Source of the DNA: Saccoglossus kowalevskii
Taxonomy: Eukaryota; Hemichordata; Enteropneusta; Harrimaniidae
Direction of reading: 5' to 3'
NCBI RefSeq assembly: GCF_000003605.2
Contig: NW_003133116.1
Span: forward strand, 1 to 44,057
Length of the DNA: 44,057 bases
The translations under genes and the position numbers were made by a program. Position 1 is the stretch's first letter; each line of letters opens with the position of its first letter. A model generated the notes under the pieces. It was not told the origin of the DNA. It was given only the letters and a program-made list of their open reading frames with translations, and did no database searches. Positions 1 through 8,319 of this stretch are shown piece after piece.

Positions 1-5
1 GGGCC
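1..5 (+). terminator. 3' arm of a histone-type stem-loop (partial, preceding copy)
   Basis: The window opens with GGGCC followed by AGCACATACTCC, the sequence that follows every hairpin in the array. This is the end of a copy lying upstream of the window. The downstream purine-rich element here is AAAAGGAGA. Confidence 0.7.
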
Positions 6-606
6 AGCACATACTCCAAAAGGAGAACTACCGTACATTGTCCATCCCATCACTCAGATTATTGCACGTAATGCTATGAACAACTGCCATATCATATTAA
101 TTTGCAAATCAGAGCGATTTCAAACAATTCAGGTCAATGTCATAATGCATAAAACAGAATAAAGAGCGCCAACATTCGACGCACATCAAATTGGAAAAAT
201 TCAGTTAAGTAAAAGAACATGTAGAAGCAGATTATGTAATAGCAACTAATTTCAAATGATTAATTACAAGTATTACATAATTATTTAAAGCTTTCAGAAT
301 ATGTAATGTTAATCTCGGGTTCTCAACAAAACGCCATCTTTTTGTCGAGTAAATATATGTTAATACATATGTGTTGCGAATAAGAGTTTGGCAATGCGAA
401 ACTGAGCAAGTAATGAACTAGAAATTGCAATAATCAAATGCATGTATTACTACATTATGCAAAGCTCTCAGAATATGTATTGTTAATTTGCCGGGACGTA
501 CTAAAGTGTCACCGTTTCACGGTTGTATCTGGTAACAAATAGGCGTCGCAATTAAAAAACTCGCTTCACAACAAAGTTTAGTGGAAACAATAACGTAAAA
601 CTTCAA
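6..606 (+). other. Inter-gene spacer of the first monomer
   Basis: No gene is seen here. The stretch holds the U7-type purine block, a poly(A) signal AATAAA near 160, and the two diverged halves of an old internal duplication (about 245-385 and 418-560). It matches every other spacer in the array. Confidence 0.8.
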
Positions 607-682
607 TCACGCCGCCTACAAGTGAAAATGTGACAACTATTTTCGTGTTTGGACGAGTTTGTCACTTCGACGGGGATTTCCG

Positions 683-790
683 ATTGGTTCGAAAAGTGAC
701 ATGTGCGAGATCATGCTGATAGGCCGACCCCCTTTTATAAACGACAGAATTTACTGTTTTCCATCAGATACCGCCATACCATCAATCGAC
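683..790 (+). promoter_or_regulatory. Type A promoter with second CCAAT box mutated, copy 1
   Basis: ATTGG is present at 683-687. The second inverted CCAAT box reads GATAGG instead of GATTGG. TATAAA lies at 736-741 and the initiator A at 766, so the leader is 25 nt. Confidence 0.6.
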
Positions 791-1051
791 ATGGATCCAA
801 ATAACAACTGCCATATCATGTTGGACTCCCATATAGCATGCTACTATCCGTATTTATTCAGTCCTTTTTCGACAAGGAGACCACCGCAGCCATGGACACG
901 AGCATTCTCGTCTTGGGCACGATCCATCGTACAGTTATTACCTGTCGAAGAGGTCATCTCAATTCTTGAAGAAGGCAATTATCCTGTAGATTATGCTACT
1001 TGTGTGATTTTAAAAATTATCCAGAAAAGGCAAAATCGTCTTCAGCAATAG
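791..1051 (+). CDS. 86-aa array ORF, copy 1 (mosaic A/B)
   Basis: Full-length 86-codon ORF behind an A-type promoter (TATAAA 736-741), but with B-type coding changes: F11L, A20P, S23F, L26F, G60E and W71C, plus R14H, P70T and R84L. The combination of an A promoter with a B body suggests gene conversion. The family is not recognised. Confidence 0.45.
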   Translation: MDPNNNCHIMLDSHIACYYPYLFSPFSTRRPPQPWTRAFSSWARSIVQLLPVEEVISILEEGNYPVDYATCVILKIIQKRQNRLQQ

Positions 1052-1073
1052 TGCTACGACACTCATACAAAAC

Positions 1074-1089
1074 GGCCCTTCTGAGGGCC
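1074..1089 (+). terminator. Histone-type stem-loop, copy 1 (TCTG loop)
   Basis: Six-base stem GGCCCT/AGGGCC, loop TCTG, 22 nt after the stop. AAAAAGAGA follows at 1102-1110. Confidence 0.75.
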
Positions 1090-1664
1090 AGCACATACTC
1101 CAAAAAGAGAACTACAGTACATTGTCCATCCCATCACTGCGATTATTGCACGTAATGCTATGTACAACTGTCATATCTTACTTATTTGCAAATCAGAACG
1201 ATTTCAACCAATTCGGGTCAATGTCATAATGCATAAAACAGAATAAAGAGCGCCAACATTCGACGCACATCAAATTGGAATAATTCAGTTAAGTAAAAGA
1301 ACATGTGGAAGCAGATTATGTAATAGCAGCTAATTTCAAATGCTTAATTACAAGTATTATATAATTATTTAAAGCTTTCAGAATATGTAATGTTAATCTG
1401 CGGTTCTCAACAAAACGCCACCTTTTTGTCGAGTAAATATATGTTAATACATATGTGTTGCGAATAAGAGTTTGGCAATGCGAAACTGAGCAAGTAATGA
1501 ACTAGAAATTGCAATAATCAAATGCATGTATTACTACATTATGCAAAGCTCTCAGAATATGTATTGTTAATTTGCCGGGACGTACTAAAGCGTCACCTTT
1601 TCGCGGTTGTATCTGGTAACAAATAGGCGTCGCAATAAAAAAACTCGCTTCACAATAAAGTTTA

Positions 1665-1905
1665 GTGGAAACAATAACGTAGAACTTCAATCACGCCGCC
1701 TACAAGTGAAAATGTGACAACTATTTTCGTGTTTGGACGACTTTGTCACTTCGACGGGGATTTCTGATTGGTTCAAAAAGTGACATGTGTGAGATCAAGC
1801 TGATTGGCCGACCCCCTTTTATAAACGACAGAATTTACTGTTTTCCATCAGATACCGCCATGCCATAAATCAACATGGATCCAAGTAACAACTGCCATAA
1901 CAACT
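1665..1905 (+). repeat. Extra 241-bp promoter module (first of two)
   Basis: Runs from one GTGGAAAC to the next, exactly 241 bp. It includes both CCAAT boxes, TATAAA, the initiator and an ATGGATCC start. The CDS is cut after about 10 codons and joined to the next module. Confidence 0.9.
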
Positions 1906-2146
1906 GTGGAAACAATAACGTAGAACTTCAATCACGCCACCTACAAGTGAAAATGTGACAACTATTTTCGTGTTTGGACGACTTTGTCGCTTCGACGGGG
2001 ATTTCCGATTGGTTCAAAAAGTGACATGTGCGAGATCAAGCTGATTGGCCGACCCCCTTTTATAAACGACAGAATTTACTGTTTTCCATCAGATACCGGC
2101 ATGCCATAAATCAACATGGATCCAAGTAACAACTGCCATAACAACT
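1906..2146 (+). repeat. Extra 241-bp promoter module (second of two)
   Basis: Tandem copy of the preceding module. This monomer therefore has three promoter-like segments in series and a length of 1,569 bp. Confidence 0.9.
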
Positions 2147-2358
2147 GTGGAAACAATAACGTAGAACTTCAATCACGCCGCCTACAAGTGAAAATGTGAC
2201 AACTATTTTCGTGTTTGGACGAGTTTGTCGCTTCGACGGGGATTTCCGATTGGTTCGAAAAGTGACATGTGCGAGATCATGCTGATTGGCCGAACGCCTT
2301 TTTAAAAACGACAGCCCTTTACATTTTTCCATATGATACCGCCATACTATCAATCGAC

Positions 2359-2620
2359 ATGTATCCAAATAACAACTGCCCTATCATGTTGGACGCCCGT
2401 ATAGCATGCTACTATGCGTATTTATTCAGCCCTTTTTCGACAAGGAGACCACCGCAGCCATGGACCCGAGCATTCTCGTCTTGGGCACGATCCATCGTAC
2501 AGTTATTACCTGTCGAAGAGGTCATCTCAATTCTTGAAGAAGGCAATTATCCTGTATATTATGCTCCTTGTGTGATTTTAAAAAAATATCCAGAAAAGGC
2601 AAAATCGTCGTCAGCAATAG
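2359..2620 (+). pseudogene. 86-aa array ORF, copy 2 (type B, frameshifted)
   Basis: B-type copy starting ATGTATCC (D2Y, H8P). A one-base gain in the A-run near 2579-2587 shifts the frame at about codon 75. Translation would then run on through the hairpin to 2724. The promoter reads TTTTTAAAAA instead of TATAAA. Probably inactive. Confidence 0.5.
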
Positions 2621-2642
2621 TGCTACGACACTCATACAAAAC

Positions 2643-2658
2643 GGCCCTTCTGAGGGCC
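2643..2658 (+). terminator. Histone-type stem-loop, copy 2 (TCTG loop)
   Basis: Perfect six-base stem with the TCTG loop found in several B-type copies. Confidence 0.75.
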
Positions 2659-3443
2659 AGCACATACTCCAAAAAAATAACTACCGTACATTGTCCATCC
2701 CATCACTGCGATTATTGCACGTAATGCAATGTACAACTGTCATATCATAATTATTTGCAAATCAGAACGATTTCAACCAATTCGGGTCAATGTCATAATG
2801 CATAAAACAGAATAAAGAGCGCCAACATTCGACGCACATCAAATTGGAATAATTCAGTTAAGTAAAAGAACATGTAGAAGCAGATTATGTATCAGCAGCT
2901 AATTTCAAATGATTAATTACAAGTATTACATAATTATTTAAAGCTTTCAGAATATGTAATGTTAATCTCAGGTTCTCAACAAAACGCCATCTTTTTGTCG
3001 AGTAAATATATGTTAATACATATGTGTTGCGAATAAGAGTTTGGCAATGCGAAACTGAGCAAGTAATGAACTAGAAATTGCAATAATCAAATGCATGTAT
3101 TATTACATTATGCAAAACTCTCAGAATATGTATTGTTAATTTGCCGGGACGTACTAAAGCGTCACCTTTTCGCGGCTGTATCTGGTTACAAATAGGCATC
3201 GCAATTAAAAAACTCGCCTCACAACAAAGTTTAGTGGAAACAATAACGTAGAACTTCAATCACGCCGCCTACAAGTGAGAATGTGACAACTATTTTCGTG
3301 TTTGGACGACTTTGTCACTTCGACGGGGATTTCTGATTGGTTCGAAAAGTGACATGTGCGAGATCATACTGATTGGCCGAACGCCTTTTATAAACGACAG
3401 AATTTACTGTTTACCATCAGATACCGCCATACCATCAATCGAC

Positions 3444-3704
3444 ATGGATCCAAATAACAACTGCCATATCATGTTTGACTCCCGTATAGCATGCTACTAT
3501 GCGTATTTATCCAGCCCTCTTTCGACAAGGAGACCACCGCAGCCATGGACACGAGCATTCTCGTCTTGGGCACGATCCATCGTACAGTTATTACCTGTCG
3601 AAGAGGTCATCTCAATTCTTGGACAAGGCAATTATCCTGTAGATTATGCTCCGTGGGTGATTTTAAAAATTATCCAGAAAAGGCAAAATCGTCGCAAGCA
3701 ATAG
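3444..3704 (+). CDS. 86-aa array ORF, copy 3
   Basis: Intact ORF with E61Q and Q85K. TATAAA is at 3389-3394. Copy 21 (24289) shares both changes and the downstream variant ACTATCGTACATT, so the two are closely related although about 20.8 kb apart. Confidence 0.45.
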   Translation: MDPNNNCHIMFDSRIACYYAYLSSPLSTRRPPQPWTRAFSSWARSIVQLLPVEEVISILGQGNYPVDYAPWVILKIIQKRQNRRKQ

Positions 3705-3726
3705 TGCTACGACACTCATACAAAAC

Positions 3727-3742
3727 GGCCCTTCTCAGGGCC
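3727..3742 (+). terminator. Histone-type stem-loop, copy 3
   Basis: GGCCCT-TCTC-AGGGCC, 22 nt after TAG. Confidence 0.8.
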
Positions 3743-4317
3743 AGCACATACTCCAAAAAGAGAACTATCGTACATTGTCCATCCCATCACTCAGATTATT
3801 GCACGCAATGCTATGAACAACTGCCATATCATATTAATTTGCAAATCAGAACGATTTCAACCAATTCAGGTCAATGTCATAATGCATAAAACAGAATAAA
3901 GAGCACCTACATTCGACGCACATCACATTGGAATAATTCAGTTAAGTAAAAGAACATGTAGAAGCAGATTATGTAATAGCAGCTAATTTCAAATGATTAA
4001 TTACAAGTATTACATAATTATTTAAAGCTTTCAGAATATGTAATGTTAATCTTCGGTTCTCAACCAAACGCCAACTTTTTGTCGAGTAAATATATGTTAA
4101 TACATATGTGTTGCGAATAAGAGTTTGGCAATGCGAAACTGAGCAAGTAATGAACTAGAAATTGCAATAATCAAATGCATGTATTACTACATTATGCAAA
4201 GCTCTCAGAATATGTATTGTTAATTTGCCGGGACGTACTAAAGTGTAACCGTTTCGCGGTTGTATCTGGTAACAAATAGGCGTCGCATTTAAAAAGCTCG
4301 CTTCACAACAAAGTTTA

Positions 4318-4558
4318 GTGGAAACAATAACGTAGAACTTCAATCACGCCGCCTACAAGTGAAAATGTGACAACTATTTTCGCGTTTGGACGACTTTATC
4401 ACTTCGACGGGGATTTCTGATTGGTTCAAAAAGTGACATGTGCGAGATCAAGCTGATTGGCCGACCCCCTTTTATAAACGACAGAATTTACTGTTTTCCA
4501 TCAGATACCGCCATGCCATAAATCAACATGGATCCAAGTAAGAACTGCCATAACAACT
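4318..4558 (+). repeat. Extra 241-bp promoter module
   Basis: One extra module with TATAAA. It carries the diagnostic variant ATCCAAGTAAGAACTGCC, shared with the modules ending at 19370 and 21959. Confidence 0.9.
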
Positions 4559-4660
4559 GTGGAAACAATAACGTAGAACTTCAATCACGCCGCCTACAAG
4601 TGAAAATGTGACAACTATTTTCGTGTTTGGACGACTTTGTCACTTCGACGGGGATTTCCG

Positions 4661-4770
4661 ATTGGTTCGAAAAGTGACATGTGCGAGATCATGCTGATTG
4701 GCCGAACGCCTTTTTAAAAACGACAGCCGTTTACATTTTTCCATATGATACCGCCATACTATCAATCGAC
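4661..4770 (+). promoter_or_regulatory. Type B promoter (TATA-less variant), representative
   Basis: ATTGG at 4661 and 4697 keep the paired CCAAT layout. The TATA position reads TTTTTAAAAA (4711-4720) and the initiator reads CATATGATA instead of CATCAGATA. The linked loss of TATA and initiator suggests weaker or altered transcription. Confidence 0.55.
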
Positions 4771-5031
4771 ATGGATCCAAATAACAACTGCCATATCATG
4801 TTGGACTCCCGTATAGCATGCTACTATCCGTATTTATTCAGTCCTTTTTCGACAAGGAGACCACCGCAGCCATGGACCCGAGCATTCTCGTCTTGGGCAC
4901 GATCCATCGTACAGTTATTACCTGTCGAAGAGGTCATCTCAATTCTTGAAGAAGGCAATTATCCTGTAGATTATGCTCCTTGTGTGATTTTAAAAATTAT
5001 CCAGAAAAGGCAAAATCGTCTTCAGCAATAG
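4771..5031 (+). CDS. 86-aa array ORF, copy 4 (type B)
   Basis: Intact B-type ORF: F11L, A20P, S23F, L26F, G60E, W71C and R84L. The promoter lacks TATAAA. Copies 17 and 19 are near-identical relatives that carry a premature TAA at codon 57. Confidence 0.4.
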   Translation: MDPNNNCHIMLDSRIACYYPYLFSPFSTRRPPQPWTRAFSSWARSIVQLLPVEEVISILEEGNYPVDYAPCVILKIIQKRQNRLQQ

Positions 5032-5053
5032 TGCTACGACACTCATACAAAAC

Positions 5054-5069
5054 GGCCCTTCTCAGGGCC
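5054..5069 (+). terminator. Histone-type stem-loop, copy 4
   Basis: Perfect stem, TCTC loop, despite the B-type CDS. Confidence 0.75.
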
Positions 5070-5853
5070 AGCACATACTCCAAAAAGAGAACTACCGTAC
5101 ATTGTCCATACCATCACTGCGAATATTGCACGTAATGCTATGTACAACAGTCATATCTTACTTATTTGCAAATCAGAACGATATCAACCGATTCAGGTCA
5201 ATGTCATAATGCATAAAACAGAATAAAGAGCGCCAACATTCGACGCACATCAAATTGGAATAATTCAGTTAAGTAAAAGAACACGTGGAAGCAGATTATG
5301 TAATAGCAGCTAATTTCAAATGATTAATTACAAGTATTACATAATTATTTAAAGCTTTCAGAATATGTAATGTTAATCTCCGGTTCTCAAAAAAACGCCA
5401 TCTTTTTGTCGAGTAAATATATGTTAATACATATGTGTTGCGAATAAGAGTTTGGCAATGCGAAACTGAGCAAGTAATGAACTAGAAATTGCAATAATCA
5501 AATGCATGTATTACTACATTATGCAAACTCTCAGAATATGTATTGTTAATTTGCCGGGACGTACTAAAGCGTCACCTTTTCGCGGTTGTATCTGGTAACA
5601 AATAGGCGTCGCAATTAAAAAACTCGCTTCACAATAAAGTTTAGTGGAAACAATAACGTAGAACTTCAATCACGCCGCCTACAAGTGAAAATGTGACAAC
5701 TATTTTCGTGTTTGGACGACTTTGTCACTTCGACGGGGATTTCTGATTGGTTCAAAAAGTGACATGTGCGAGATCAAGCTGATTGGCCGACCCCCTTTTA
5801 TAAACGACAGAATTTACTGTTTTCCATCAGATACAGCCATACCATCAATCGAC

Positions 5854-6113
5854 ATGGATCCAAATAACAACTGCCATATCATATTTGACTCCCGTATAGC
5901 ATGCTACTATGCGTATTTATCCAGCCCTCTTTTGACAAGGAGACCACCGCAGCCATGGACACGAGCATTCTCGTCTGGGCACGATCCATCGTACAGTTAT
6001 TACCTGTTAAAGAGGTCATCTCAATTCTTGGAGAATGCAATTATCCTGTAGATTATGCTCCTTGGGTGATTTTAAAAATTATCCAGAAAAGGCAAAATCG
6101 TCGTCAGCAATAG
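5854..6113 (+). pseudogene. 86-aa array ORF, copy 5 (frameshifted)
   Basis: A-type copy with TATAAA at 5799-5804. One T is lost near 5976 (CGTCTGGGC instead of CGTCTTGGGC), so the frame shifts at about codon 42 and ends early at 6051. The original TAG remains at 6111-6113. Confidence 0.5.
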
Positions 6114-6135
6114 TGCTACGACACGCATACAAAAC

Positions 6136-6151
6136 GGCCCTTCTCAGGGCC
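6136..6151 (+). terminator. Histone-type stem-loop, copy 5
   Basis: Perfect stem, TCTC loop. It is followed by CTCCAAAAGGAG, itself a small hairpin. Confidence 0.8.
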
Positions 6152-6825
6152 AGCACATACTCCAAAAGGAGAACTACCGTACATTGTCCATCCCATCACT
6201 CAGATTATTGCACGTAATGCTATGAACAACTGCCATATCATATTAATTTGCAAATCAGAGCGATTTCAACCAATTCAGGTCAATGTCATAATGCATAAAA
6301 CAGAATAAAGAGCGCCAACATTCGACGCACATCAAATTGGAAAAATTCAGTTAAGTAAAAGAACATGTAGAAGCAGATTATGTAATAGCAGCTAATTTCA
6401 AATGATTAATTACAAGTATTACATAATTATTTAAAGCTTTCAGAATATGTAATGTTAATCTCCGGTTCTCAACAAAACGCCATCTTTTTGTCGAGTAAAT
6501 ATATGTTAATACATATGTGTTGCGAATAAGAGTTTGGCAATGCGAAACTGAGCAAGTAATGAACTAGAAATTGCAATAATCAAATGCATGTATTACTACA
6601 TTATGCAAAGCTCTCAGAATATGTATTGTTAATTTGCCGGGACGTACTAAAGTGTCACCGTTTCGCGGTTGTATCTGGTAACAAATAGGCGTCGCAATTA
6701 AAAAACCCGCTTCACAACAAAGTTTAGTGGAAACAATAACGTAGAACTTCAATCACGCCGCCTACAAGTGAAAATGTGACAACTATTTTCGCGTCTGGAC
6801 GACTTTGTCACTTCGACGGGGATTT

Positions 6826-6936
6826 CTGATTGGTTCAAAAAGTGACATGTGCGAGATCAAGCTGATTGGCCGACCCCCTTTTATAAACGACAGAATTTAC
6901 TGTTTTCCATCAGATACCGCCATACCATCAATCGAC
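6826..6936 (+). promoter_or_regulatory. Type A histone-like promoter (representative)
   Basis: Inverted CCAAT boxes CTGATTGG at 6826-6833 and 6862-6869 (36 bp apart). TATAAA is at 6882-6887. The initiator is CATCAGATA with its A at 6912, exactly 30 bp after the first T of TATAAA. A 25-nt leader leads to ATG at 6937. Paired NF-Y-type CCAAT boxes plus a strict TATA are typical of cell-cycle and histone promoters. An inverted repeat, GTGACAA...TTGTCAC, lies just upstream. Confidence 0.75.
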
Positions 6937-7197
6937 ATGGATCCAAATAACAACTGCCATATCATGTTTGACTCCCGTATAGCATGCTACTATGCGTATT
7001 TATCCAGCCCTCTTTCGACAAGGAGACCACCGCAGCCATGGACACGAGCATTCTCGTCTTGGGCACGATCCATCGTACAGTTATTACCTGTTAAAGAGGT
7101 CATCTCAATTCTTGGAGAAGGCAATTATCCTGTAGATTATGCTCCTTGGGTGATTTTAAAAATTATCCAGAAAAGGCAAAATCGTCGTCAGCAATAG
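6937..7197 (+). CDS. 86-aa array ORF, copy 6
   Basis: Intact ORF with E53K as its only change from the A consensus. Start context GACATGG has A at -3 and G at +4. TATAAA at 6882. Confidence 0.45.
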   Translation: MDPNNNCHIMFDSRIACYYAYLSSPLSTRRPPQPWTRAFSSWARSIVQLLPVKEVISILGEGNYPVDYAPWVILKIIQKRQNRRQQ

Positions 7198-7219
7198 TGC
7201 TACGACACGCATACAAAAC

Positions 7220-7235
7220 GGCCCTTCTCAGGGCC
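7220..7235 (+). terminator. Histone-type stem-loop, copy 6
   Basis: GGCCCT-TCTC-AGGGCC, 22 nt after TAG. Confidence 0.8.
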
Positions 7236-7820
7236 AGCACATACTCCAAAAGGAGAACTACCGTACATTGTCCATCCCATCACTCAGATTATTGCACGTA
7301 ATGCTATGAACAACTGCCATATCATATTAATTTGCAAATCAGAGCGATTTCAACCAATTCAGGTCAATGTCATAATGCATAAAACAGAATAAAGAGCGCC
7401 AACATTCGACGCACATCAAATTGGAAAAATTCAGTTAAGTAAAAGAACATGTAGAAGCAGATTATGTAATAGCAGCTAATTTCAAATGATTAATTACAAG
7501 TATTACATAATTATTTAAAGCTTTCAGAATATGTAATGTTAATCTCCGGTTCTCAACAAAACGCCAACTTTTTGTCGAGTAAATATATGTTAATACATAT
7601 GTGTTGCGAATAAGAGTTTGGCAATGCGAAACTGAGCAAGTAATGAACTAGAAATTGCAATAATCAAATGCATGTATTACTACATTATGCAAAGCTCTCA
7701 GAATATGTATTGTTAATTTGCCGGGACGTACTAAAGCGTCACCTTTTCGCGGTTGTATCTGGTAACAAATAGGCGTCGCAATTAAAAAACCCGCTTCACA
7801 ACAAAGTTTAGTGGAAACAA
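7236..7820 (+). other. Inter-gene spacer, representative
   Basis: No ATG-initiated gene is seen. In order it holds: the purine-rich block; a second copy of AACAACTGCCATATCAT (also at the CDS start); the palindrome ATTTGCAAAT; AATAAA at 7388-7393; and two diverged halves of an internal duplication with GAATATGTAATGTTAAT and GAATATGTATTGTTAAT about 174 bp apart. All other spacers in the array have the same content. Confidence 0.8.
7388..7393 (+). promoter_or_regulatory. Backup poly(A) signal AATAAA (representative)
   Basis: AATAAA lies 191 nt after the stop codon and about 153 nt after the stem-loop. It is present at the same place in nearly every copy; copy 16 has AATAAT. Cryptic downstream poly(A) signals of this kind are known behind Drosophila histone genes. 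Confidence 0.55.
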
Positions 7821-8020
7821 TAACGTAGAACTTCAATCACGCCGCCTACAAGTGAAAATGTGACAACTATTTTCGCGTCTGGACGACTTTGTCACTTCGA
7901 CGGGGATTTCTGATTGGTTCAAAAAGTGACATGTGCGAGATCAAGCTGATTGGCCGACCCCCTTTTATAAACGACAGAATTTACTGTTTTCCATCAGATA
8001 CCGCCATACCATCAATCGAC

Positions 8021-8281
8021 ATGGATCCAAATAACAACTGCCATATCATGTTTGACTCCCGTATAGCATGCTACTATGCGTATTTATCCAGCCCACTTTT
8101 GACAAGGAGACCACCGCAGCCATGGACACGAGCATTCTCGTCTTGGGCACGATCCATCGTACAGTTATTACCTGTCGAAGAGGTCATCTCAATTCTTGGA
8201 GAAGGCAATTATCCTGTAGATTATGCTCCTTGGGTGATTTTAAAAATTATCCAGAAAAGGCAAAATCGTCGTCAGCAATAG
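8021..8281 (+). CDS. 86-aa array ORF, copy 7 (reference description)
   Basis: Intronless 86-codon ORF, ATG in context GACATGG, TAG stop, TATAAA at 7966. The only change from consensus is S27L. The product is small and basic. The N-terminal third is rich in Tyr, Cys and Ser. A proline/arginine stretch (TRRPPQPW) covers residues 28-35. A probable helix spans about 43-60, followed by GEGNY at 60-64, and a basic tail (KRQNRRQQ) ends the protein. There is no signal peptide or obvious membrane segment. Residues 50-64 (LPVEEVISILGEGNY) resemble the H2A segment FPVGRIHRLLRKGNY, but this is short and unconfirmed. No known family is recognised. Start and stop sit in histone-gene spacing relative to the initiator and stem-loop. 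Differences among copies fall on all three codon positions, so purifying selection on the protein is not evident. Confidence 0.45.
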   Translation: MDPNNNCHIMFDSRIACYYAYLSSPLLTRRPPQPWTRAFSSWARSIVQLLPVEEVISILGEGNYPVDYAPWVILKIIQKRQNRRQQ

Positions 8282-8303
8282 TGCTACGACACTCATACAA
8301 AAC

Positions 8304-8319
8304 GGCCCTTCTCAGGGCC
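8304..8319 (+). terminator. Histone-type stem-loop, copy 7 (reference description)
   Basis: CAAAAC then GGCCCTTCTCAGGGCC then AGCACA. The metazoan histone consensus is a purine-flanked GGYYCU-UUUC-AGRRCC followed by ACCCA-like bases. Here the six-base stem is perfect and the loop is UCUC. AAAAAGAGA (8332-8340) lies 12 nt downstream; its AAAGAG core could pair with the CUCUUU of U7 snRNA. The hairpin is 22 nt after the stop. An alternative is that the hairpin is a chance inverted repeat. Confidence 0.8.

Noticed and set aside
7336-7345. ATTTGCAAAT, similar to the octamer of H2B promoters
   Set aside because: One base off the octamer ATTTGCAT, and about 600 bp upstream of the next start site. 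Not persuasive as a promoter element.
7586-7602. Hairpin ATATGT-TAAT-ACATAT in the spacer
   Set aside because: AT-only palindrome in AT-rich sequence, broken in copies with GCTAAT. No support for a function.
8129-8160. H4-like AMD motif (KETTAAMD versus KRKTVTAMD)
   Set aside because: Very short, no supporting residues before or after, and in conflict with the H3-like and H2A-like readings of the same region.
7889-8281. 130-codon extended version of the main ORF
   Set aside because: The extension begins at TTG and lies upstream of the TATA box and initiator, so it would not be in the mRNA. The first ATG after the start site is the one at 8021.
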